From Mycobacterium sp. (lineage in GTDB: Bacteria > Actinomycetota > Actinomycetes > Mycobacteriales > Mycobacteriaceae), in contig JAQSXQ010000002.1 of NCBI GenBank assembly GCA_029256565.1, positions 1 through 39,765 of the forward strand: a stretch of 39,765 nucleotides of DNA, written 5' to 3'. Positions 33,693 to 39,765 of the stretch are shown here, in pieces. The notes beneath the pieces are model-generated. The model made no database searches. It was not told the origin of the DNA and was given only the letters and a program-made list of their open reading frames with translations. Both the position numbers and the translations under genes were made by a program. Position 1 is the stretch's first letter. Each line of letters opens with the position of its first letter.

Positions 33693-36359
33693 ATGACGTA
33701 CGCCACCCCCTCGTCGCATCGCTCGAGACGCTTGCGCACCGCACTCACAGGCGCAGCTGCAGTCCTGCTCCTCACCGTGGCGGGAGCGCTCACCCAACCT
33801 GCGGCCGCCGAGATCGTCACCGTACCGGGAACCGACATGTCCACGTCGTTCCTGCGGCCGCGCCTGGACCCGGTCCCGCCGGCCCAGTACGCGGTGCCGG
33901 ACCCCACGAAGAACGGTCCCGAGGTCGGCGCCTACCAGGATCCAGGACTTCGAGACGCGCTCGAGGAGCTCATCGAGGCAGCGGTCCCAGGATCCACGGT
34001 GTACGGATCGCTCTACACGTTCTCTGACCAGGGAATCGTCGATTCGCTCTTGGCTGCGAACGGTCGCGGCGTCACAGTCCGCCTTCTCGTGGAGATGTGC
34101 ACCGGAGGCAATCCAGCCTCGTGCGACGCGGGAGCCGAGGTAGGAGCCCTCGTCACTGCGCTCGGCACAGCCACCTCGGGGCCGGGGTCCTGGGTGCACC
34201 GCTGCTATGCGTCGTGCGCCGGCGGGGGCGAGGGCATCAATCACAGCAAGTTCTGGGTCTTCAGCGAGCTCGACGATGGACGTGGAGACGTCGTGGTCAT
34301 CGGTTCGGCGAACCCGACCCGACCGCAGCAGCAGATGTGGCAGAACAAGGTGACGGTGGTAGGGAACGTCGCACTGGCTGACGGATTCCGGGACTATGTC
34401 GGCCGTCTGCTCTCGGCCGGCGGCTCGACAAAGACCTATGAAACCGGGCATATCGACGCCGGCAACACGCGCGTCTGGTTGTCTCCCCGGAACACGTCCT
34501 CGGCCGGGGAGGCGAGCACGATCGCGGCGTCGTTCTCGCCGGTCTCGGCGCGCACCGATGTCGTCGCCGCGGCGATCGACGACATTGCCTGCTCGCCGAC
34601 GTCCACGGACGACGTCGTACGGGTGGCGATGTGGGGAATGCGGTCCCACCGCCCCGAGGTGATCGACGCGCTCGGCGACAAGAAGGACCAAGGGTGCACG
34701 GTCGAGGTGGCCGGTGGTGAGCACCAGGACATGCTTCCCCTCCTGGCAGACCGCGGGATCCCCGTCTACGCGATGAACCCTGGCGGGTGCCGCCAGAGCT
34801 GGTTCACGGTCGGGTCCGGCGCAAACTCCGAGTGCTCCGACGGAAGCATCCACTCCAAGTACTTCCTCGTCCAGGGCACGTCCCGCAAGACCGGAACCTT
34901 CGTGCGCCATGTCTTCACGGGATCTCAGAACTGGACGAACGGTGCCCTCGTCAAGAACGACGAGGTGCTCGTGCGGATCGACGATCCGGCGACCTACGAC
35001 GGCTTCGTCGCCGACTTCGACGCGATCAAGCAGGCGGCGATCACCATCGCACCGACGAACTACCCCGACGCGACGCACTCGACTGCCAACGCTGTCGCGG
35101 CGGGCGACCAGCTCGAGCCGGAGGCTGCCTCGTACGTCGACTCAACCGGACGTCACGTCAACTACGTCGTGTTCTCCTCGGGGTCCAGGACTGGCCTTGG
35201 CAACGAGATCCGGCTCGCGCGTTTCATCGACGGAGTCCGGGACTGGGAGAACGTCGTGCGTACGGGCGGCGACCCCGGCTGGAACTACAAGCAGCCGGAC
35301 GTCGACGTCTCGCCGGACGGCACCGCCGTCGTCGTGTGGGCCGACGACAGGGACGGCAACGGCGGCTACGAGCTGCGAGCACGATCCGTCACAGCAGCCG
35401 GCGTCATGGGATCGATCGTCTCGGTCAACTCGGCATCGAACGGCGACCAGGTGCACCCTTCGATCGGGGTGCTGCCCGACGGTCGTTTCGCGATCGCCTG
35501 GGAAGACATCACGACGACCGGTGTCTCCTCGATCCGCTACGCGGCGTTCAGTGCAGCCGGTGCTCGGCTGACTCCCGTGACGGGAGGCTACGACGTTCCG
35601 GTCCAGGCCGTGGCTGGTGGAACCTACCTGCGCCCGGATCTCGACCTGTCCGGCGACGGGACCGCCGTCGTCGCTTGGGAGGACGATGAGGACGGCAACG
35701 GCGGCTTCAGCATCCGGGCGAAGGCCGGCACGTTCGCCGGAGTGTTCGGCTCGACGATCGCGGTCCACACGGGAAGCCTCTCGGACGGGCAACAGCGCAT
35801 GCCACGGACAGCGATCGCCGACAACGGGACCTGGTACGTCGTGTGGGAAGACCAGCACACGGGACGGACCGGTCAGGACGGCCAACCGCAGTCCGCGATC
35901 TACGTGCGCGGCTACTCCGGCAGCACCGCACTGTTCGCCGCGCGCACCGTGACGAGCCCGATCTACCGGTGGACCAACAGCGCGGCTGGCTACGCGGTCA
36001 CCGCCCAGACCCTGTACCAGTCGGACCGAGTGGGCAGGCAGGCCCACCCTGACGTGTCGACCGACGGAAACGGTGGCGCGGTCGTGGTCTGGCACGAGTC
36101 ACCGCAGTCGACCGGTCTGACGCGCTACCAGAGCGGCACCGAGGTCTGGGGCGCTGGGATCACCGCCGCTGGAACGATCGCCAACACGTTCCCGGAGTCG
36201 CGGCTGTCGGTCTTCACCGCCTATGCGCAACAGGAGCCGACGGTCGGCGTCGACAGCGCCGGCTACTTCGCCGTCGTCTACGTCGACGACTGGGACGGCA
36301 ACGGCGGCACGCAGCTGCACCTGCGCACGGGCCTGCGAAACTGCGCCCAGACGTGCTGA
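33693..36359 (+). CDS. Secreted phospholipase-D-like phosphodiesterase fused to a beta-propeller-like repeat domain
   Basis: This encodes 888 residues; the ATG at 33693 follows GGAGG. The signal peptide is residues 1-39 (ends PAAA). The PLD domain, about 75-455, contains two HxK half-sites: HSK at 184-186 followed by GSAN at 204, and HSK at 387-389 followed by GSQNW at 410. These form one active centre that cleaves phosphodiesters by a phospho-histidine intermediate. From about residue 470 to the end, six or so repeats follow, several with DGTAVVVW then DDxDGNGG (for example near 540, 660 and 870), suggesting a secreted propeller. The protein is extracellular and could release phosphodiesters from lipids, teichoic acids or nucleic acids for uptake. 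No terminator separates it from the upstream genes. Confidence 0.82.
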   Translation: MTYATPSSHRSRRLRTALTGAAAVLLLTVAGALTQPAAAEIVTVPGTDMSTSFLRPRLDPVPPAQYAVPDPTKNGPEVGAYQDPGLRDALEELIEAAVPGSTVYGSLYTFSDQGIVDSLLAANGRGVTVRLLVEMCTGGNPASCDAGAEVGALVTALGTATSGPGSWVHRCYASCAGGGEGINHSKFWVFSELDDGRGDVVVIGSANPTRPQQQMWQNKVTVVGNVALADGFRDYVGRLLSAGGSTKTYETGHIDAGNTRVWLSPRNTSSAGEASTIAASFSPVSARTDVVAAAIDDIACSPTSTDDVVRVAMWGMRSHRPEVIDALGDKKDQGCTVEVAGGEHQDMLPLLADRGIPVYAMNPGGCRQSWFTVGSGANSECSDGSIHSKYFLVQGTSRKTGTFVRHVFTGSQNWTNGALVKNDEVLVRIDDPATYDGFVADFDAIKQAAITIAPTNYPDATHSTANAVAAGDQLEPEAASYVDSTGRHVNYVVFSSGSRTGLGNEIRLARFIDGVRDWENVVRTGGDPGWNYKQPDVDVSPDGTAVVVWADDRDGNGGYELRARSVTAAGVMGSIVSVNSASNGDQVHPSIGVLPDGRFAIAWEDITTTGVSSIRYAAFSAAGARLTPVTGGYDVPVQAVAGGTYLRPDLDLSGDGTAVVAWEDDEDGNGGFSIRAKAGTFAGVFGSTIAVHTGSLSDGQQRMPRTAIADNGTWYVVWEDQHTGRTGQDGQPQSAIYVRGYSGSTALFAARTVTSPIYRWTNSAAGYAVTAQTLYQSDRVGRQAHPDVSTDGNGGAVVVWHESPQSTGLTRYQSGTEVWGAGITAAGTIANTFPESRLSVFTAYAQQEPTVGVDSAGYFAVVYVDDWDGNGGTQLHLRTGLRNCAQTC

Positions 36360-37039
36360 TCTCTCGCTGGCGCTCGCGCGGTGGTTCAGGCCGGCGCGCG
36401 CTCCGAGCGCGGCGGAGGGCGGACTCTCGCCCTCTGCCGCGCTCGGCGGCGCTGCTCGCTGAGCCCTTGACAGCGCAGGTCGCAGCTGCGCGCGAGGGGG
36501 CCAGGCTGGCCAGCGCGCTGACGCGCAAGGAGATCAGCACGACTGACGCGCGCGCCCGTATCGCCGATGTCGAGCGCCGAGGTGACGAGATGCGCGCGGC
36601 TCTAGTCGACCAGTTGTCACGGTCGCTCTCCTCGCCCTTGGACCGCGAGGACCTGTTCCGGATCTCGCGGATGGTCGATGACGTCTTGGACGCGCTGCGC
36701 GAGTTCGTCCGAGAAGCGGACCTGTACAAGATCGAGCAGAGACGAAACTACGAGCCGATGGTCGCCAGCATCGTCGACTCACTCGCACGACTCGACTCAG
36801 CCGTGCAGGCGTTGTGGCGACGACCTCGCGAGGTCCCTGAGCGTGCACTACGGGCAAAGAAGGCGGCGAGCAAGGTCTCGCGGGCGTATCAGGCCGAGTT
36901 CGTGCGCATCCTCCGCGGTCCGGTCACTGCCCAGTCCCTCAAGCAGCGTGAGCTGATCAAGAGACTGGATGCGGTCGCGCGACACATCCACGACGCCGCA
37001 GATGCCCTGACCGAGGGCGTCGTCAAGCGCGGGTACTGA
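36353..37039 (+). CDS. DUF47 / PhoU-like phosphate transport regulator
   Basis: This encodes 228 residues from a GTG at 36353 that overlaps the PLD gene by 7 bp. After an Arg/Ser-rich start of about 35 residues, the protein is all helical with Glu/Asp-rich metal-binding signatures (IADVERRGDEMRAALVD, LDREDLFRISRMVDDVLDAL, HIHDAADALTEGVV). DUF47 proteins pair with PiT transporters and probably modulate them. The next gene is such a transporter, which confirms the assignment. Confidence 0.88.
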   Translation: MLISRWRSRGGSGRRALRARRRADSRPLPRSAALLAEPLTAQVAAAREGARLASALTRKEISTTDARARIADVERRGDEMRAALVDQLSRSLSSPLDREDLFRISRMVDDVLDALREFVREADLYKIEQRRNYEPMVASIVDSLARLDSAVQALWRRPREVPERALRAKKAASKVSRAYQAEFVRILRGPVTAQSLKQRELIKRLDAVARHIHDAADALTEGVVKRGY

Positions 37040-37107
37040 CCCGCACCGCCCGGTCAGGCGGCCATGTTCACCGTTCTTCCGTCTCGTCCCTCGAGGGAGC
37101 AGCTTCC

Positions 37108-38064
37108 CTGTCATCCACTGCCCTGCTTCTCGCCGTTGCCTTTACCTTCATCGTCGGACTCAACGACGGTGGAGCCCTCCTCGCTCCCGGCCTGCGCCTT
37201 CCTCGTCGCAGCGTCTTTGTGAGTGGCGCGGTCCTCACCACGTTTGTCGTCGCGATTCCGCTGATCGGTGCGACCGGCGTCGCGCGAGCCCTGCACGACG
37301 GACTGGTTCCAGCACAAGACGCAGCCACCGCGGTGATCCTTCTGGGCTTCGTCGTGGCAACCGGCGTTGTCTTCGCCCTGTCACGACGTGGGATTCCGAC
37401 AAGCTTGACCCTTGCGCTCGTCGGCGGAGTCACGGGTGCGGCGCTGGGTGCGAGGGCGACGATCGACCCTCACGTCCTCCTGCGGGTGCTGAGCTTCGGA
37501 GTGCTCGCCCCGCTCGCCGGTCTTCTCCTGGCGTTCCTCGGGTCGCGTCTGTGGCGATGGGTCCGAGCTACCTCGTATCAATCCACCGTGACTCGGACGC
37601 ACTCGCTTGCGTTCGTCCTCCAGTCGCTCGCCTATGGCATGAACGACGGGCAGAAGGTCCTTGTTCTCTTCTTCGTGGCCACCGGGCACTCCGCGGAACT
37701 TCCCTGGTGGACCTTCGTGCTGATCGGAGGAGCTTTCGCGGCAGGCACCGCGGTGGGCGTCCGGCGGATGGGCAGAGGAGGGGCAGACGTCCTCAGTGCG
37801 CACCCCGTGCACATCGTGACCGCCGAGCTCTCGGCCGCCACGGCGGTGATTGCCAGCTCGGTGGCCGGGGCACCGGTCAGCATGACACAGGCCATCACAG
37901 GCGGCTTCGTGGGAACGGGCCTGCACGATGGGGTGCGGCGGCTTCGGTGGAGTAGCGCAGCGCGGGTCGGTCTTGCCTGGGCAATCACCCTTCCCTCCAC
38001 ACTTCTGGCTGGCGCGGCCGTCTCGTCGGTGGCGTTCCTCGTCCACGCGCTCGTGAGTTCGTGA
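37108..38064 (+). CDS. PiT-family inorganic phosphate transporter, probable CTG start
   Basis: This encodes 318 residues if the CTG at 37108 is used. The first canonical start in this frame is GTG at 37219, but that would remove the first membrane helix and the GLNDGG signature (equivalent to the PiT motif G-x-N-D). A GAGGGAG ribosome site at 37093-37099 stands 8 bases before the CTG, and the frame has no ATG, GTG or TTG upstream back to before 36961. The second signature, GMNDGQK, is near residue 177. About eight to ten membrane helices. It moves phosphate with a cation. It ends 7 bp before the convergent hydrolase gene with no hairpin between them. Confidence 0.85.
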   Translation: MSSTALLLAVAFTFIVGLNDGGALLAPGLRLPRRSVFVSGAVLTTFVVAIPLIGATGVARALHDGLVPAQDAATAVILLGFVVATGVVFALSRRGIPTSLTLALVGGVTGAALGARATIDPHVLLRVLSFGVLAPLAGLLLAFLGSRLWRWVRATSYQSTVTRTHSLAFVLQSLAYGMNDGQKVLVLFFVATGHSAELPWWTFVLIGGAFAAGTAVGVRRMGRGGADVLSAHPVHIVTAELSAATAVIASSVAGAPVSMTQAITGGFVGTGLHDGVRRLRWSSAARVGLAWAITLPSTLLAGAAVSSVAFLVHALVSS

Positions 38065-38071
38065 GAACCGA

Positions 38072-38815
38072 TCACCGCGCCGGCGCGACGAAGTTCCACA
38101 ACCGTCGGGCGAACCAGTCGGGTCGCTCGAGCGGGATGCCGTGACCGCACCCGTCGACGATCTCGACAGAGCTGCCCGGGAGCAGTTCGCCGAGCGTGCG
38201 AGCGGAGTCCTTCATGAAGCCGCGTTCACGCGCTCCGGCCAGGACGAGCGCGCGGCCAGGGAAGTTTGCCCACTCGGGCGGCGCCGTGAAGCGGATGTTC
38301 TCCCCGACCGCAGCCGTGAGCGTCGTCGTGGAGACGTTCCGAGAGGTGTGCAGGTAGTCGTCCAAGAGAGAGGTCGGTATCCGTAGCTCGCGGGCCTGCA
38401 TCGTGGCGAACCACGTGTATCTCGCCAGTGGCGCGGCCACGCGGAGCACGCTCACGGTCAGGCCAGGCGCCCTGGTCGGTATTGCCTGCGCGCTGACGGC
38501 GACGATCGCGTTCACGAGGTCGGGGCGACGTGCCCCGAGCAGCACCGCCAACTGAGCTCCGAGGGAGAATCCGACCACGGTGACGGGTCGGTCCGTGGCG
38601 CCCTCGATGATGTCGGCCAGGTCGTTGACCGTCCGGGTATGCGAGGCGTAGGCCTCGCCGGAGCTCTTCCCGTGCCCGGGAAGGTCGGGCACGATCATGC
38701 GTGCGCTCGAGGACAGGCGATCTGTCGTGGGTCGCCACATCCACCCTGCCACACCGCCGCCGTGCAGGAACAGCAGCGGGCGAGCACCTCGCTCACCGGA
38801 AACGGACACATGCAT
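38072..38815 (-). CDS. Alpha/beta-fold hydrolase
   Basis: This encodes 247 residues from an ATG at 38815 with GAGGGGAG just upstream; the open frame beyond is a shadow of the SDR gene. The fold signatures are HGGGVAGWMW (oxyanion region), PDLPGHGKS, GFSLGAQ with the nucleophile Ser, and DGCGHGIPLERP with the catalytic His. The acid should lie on a strand in between. Typical of small esterases or lactonases; substrate unknown. It lies 11 bp after the SDR stop, so the two form an operon. Confidence 0.85.
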   Translation of the reverse strand: MHVSVSGERGARPLLFLHGGGVAGWMWRPTTDRLSSSARMIVPDLPGHGKSSGEAYASHTRTVNDLADIIEGATDRPVTVVGFSLGAQLAVLLGARRPDLVNAIVAVSAQAIPTRAPGLTVSVLRVAAPLARYTWFATMQARELRIPTSLLDDYLHTSRNVSTTTLTAAVGENIRFTAPPEWANFPGRALVLAGARERGFMKDSARTLGELLPGSSVEIVDGCGHGIPLERPDWFARRLWNFVAPAR

Positions 38816-38826
38816 GTGCACTCCCC

Positions 38827-39765
38827 TCACCTGCGTCGCGGTGTTGGTGCCGAGCCTCGTGCAGTGAACTCGCCGAGCTGCCCGCCGAGCCATCGCGTGT
38901 GCGCCATCTGGATCCGGACATCCCGAGGCGAGCCCTCGGCGCCGTGCCAGCCCCGGGCAGAGTCCGCCGCCCCGCTGGCGGTCGCCCCCGGTGCTGTGAG
39001 CAGTGCTTGTGTCGCCGTGGACAGTCGTTCGGCGTTCGCCGGGTCGAGCGTCTTGAGGGTCAACGGTAGCTTCTTGCCTCCCAGTGCGGCCGCTGTCCGG
39101 ATGAACACACGGGCGGCAGCGGGCAGAGGCGTGAGATCGCCGCTCTTGGTGAAACCCGGATGGTAGAGGACGTACCGGACGGCGTTGTCCGGCCGGCCGG
39201 CGAAGGCGACACCGAGGAGGTCGTTGGCACGACCTGCCTGGAGCTGAGCGGTGATGGTGCTGTACGACTGCTCCAACTGGAGATCGTCCCAGTGGATCTC
39301 TCCCTTGGTCATCCCCACCCCCGCCACGTTCACGATCACGGGTGCCACACTTCGACCCAGGAGAGGCGCGAGCTCGTGGCTGAGCACGTACCGGCTGAGG
39401 TAGTACAGCGCAAACGTGCGCTCCAGCCCCTCCGACGTGAGGACGCGCTGCGGCGACTGCCTGTTGGCGAACAGGCACAGGGCATCGATGCTCTCGTGCC
39501 TCGAGGCGATCTCGCGGATCGCACGGCGGGTCTCGGCGATGCTCGACAGATCCGCCTTGATGAAGCGGACACGATCACCGCCACCGGCCTGCTCGGCCTC
39601 GGCCACCACGCGCTGCCCCTTGTCGGGATTGCTGCCGATCACGATCACATGGTCACCTTGCCGCGCTCGGCCAAGCGCCAACGCTCGACCCATGCCGTCA
39701 GTGCCACCACTGACGACAACGACCCTGGGCTTGTAAGTACTCGGACGGGAACCGGTATTGGACAT
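38827..39765 (-). CDS. SDR-fold protein lacking the usual catalytic residues
   Basis: This encodes 312 residues; the ATG is the very last codon of the window (39765), so a further upstream start cannot be excluded. The nucleotide loop GGTDGMG is at 20-26, and an acidic residue pattern for NAD(P) specificity is unclear (IGSNPDKG suggests NADP). The remaining short-chain dehydrogenase motifs are degenerate: FANRQ (99-103) replaces NNAG, VNVAGVG (145-151) replaces VNVSS, and no Y-x-x-x-K is found around 168-182. It may be a cofactor-binding protein without classical dehydrogenase activity or use another residue. It precedes the hydrolase gene. Confidence 0.8.
   Translation of the reverse strand: MSNTGSRPSTYKPRVVVVSGGTDGMGRALALGRARQGDHVIVIGSNPDKGQRVVAEAEQAGGGDRVRFIKADLSSIAETRRAIREIASRHESIDALCLFANRQSPQRVLTSEGLERTFALYYLSRYVLSHELAPLLGRSVAPVIVNVAGVGMTKGEIHWDDLQLEQSYSTITAQLQAGRANDLLGVAFAGRPDNAVRYVLYHPGFTKSGDLTPLPAAARVFIRTAAALGGKKLPLTLKTLDPANAERLSTATQALLTAPGATASGAADSARGWHGAEGSPRDVRIQMAHTRWLGGQLGEFTARGSAPTPRRR

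Noticed and set aside
33654..35078. 474-codon minus-strand open frame opposite the PLD gene
   Set aside because: No family features, Arg/Val-rich composition, and the opposite strand holds a gene with intact catalytic motifs and a signal peptide.
38816..39478. N-terminal extension of the alpha/beta hydrolase
   Set aside because: It lies within the SDR gene in another frame. The ATG at 38815 has a strong ribosome site and the fold starts there.
1..39765. tRNA, rRNA and insertion sequences
   Set aside because: I looked for cloverleaf-like stretches, rRNA blocks and transposase motifs and saw none that I could support.

Overview
The window is GC-rich DNA that looks actinobacterial, most plausibly from the Micrococcales (Cellulomonas, Cellulosimicrobium or Isoptericola type). 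That placement is an inference from codon use, frequent GTG/TTG starts, very tight gene packing and the protein families present. The left half looks like the backbone of a conjugative plasmid or a plasmid-derived integrated element. The right half is a metabolic cargo region.

Positions 1-3188 (minus strand): two tandem, translationally coupled genes for large secreted LamG/DNRLRE-type surface proteins. The second runs off the left edge. Positions 3383-12369 (minus strand): an eight-gene, overlapping type IV secretion (conjugation) operon. In transcription order it encodes a DUF6668-like P-loop protein, a VirB2-like small membrane protein, a VirB8-like protein, a VirB6/TrbL-like channel protein, an SCO6880-type protein, a VirB4 ATPase, a VirD4 coupling protein and a DUF4913-like protein. 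Positions 12514-16445 (plus strand, divergent): an excisionase/AlpA-type regulator, a lipoprotein, a two-domain cell-wall hydrolase, a ParA/MinD-like ATPase and a small protein with an internal duplication. No relaxase is visible.

Positions 16524-20640: the replication and partition module. It holds an archaeo-eukaryotic-primase-type replication protein, a ParA/ribbon-helix-helix pair of type Ib character, and CATG-rich repeats on both sides of that pair. The repeats include four exact 12-bp tandem units and two exact copies of a 14-bp palindrome, and they are the likely centromere and/or origin.

Positions 20892-27219 (minus strand): a six-gene overlapping operon with two FGGY carbohydrate kinases, a histidine phosphatase, a DeoR regulator, a D-2-hydroxyacid dehydrogenase and a CE7-type acetyl esterase. 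It probably serves catabolism of a polyol or (acetylated) sugar of unknown identity. Divergent from it, positions 27494-38064 (plus strand) hold nine genes: a UgpB-like binding protein, a glycerophosphodiester phosphodiesterase, an inositol-monophosphatase-family enzyme, UgpA/UgpE-like permeases, a calcineurin-like phosphoesterase, a secreted phospholipase-D-like/propeller protein, a DUF47 (PhoU-like) protein and a PiT phosphate transporter that seems to start at CTG. Together they read as a scavenging system for phosphodiesters (for example glycerophosphoinositol or other glycerophosphodiesters) that takes in the compound, cleaves it, dephosphorylates it and handles the phosphate. The window ends with an alpha/beta hydrolase and an SDR-fold protein that lacks the usual catalytic residues (minus strand).
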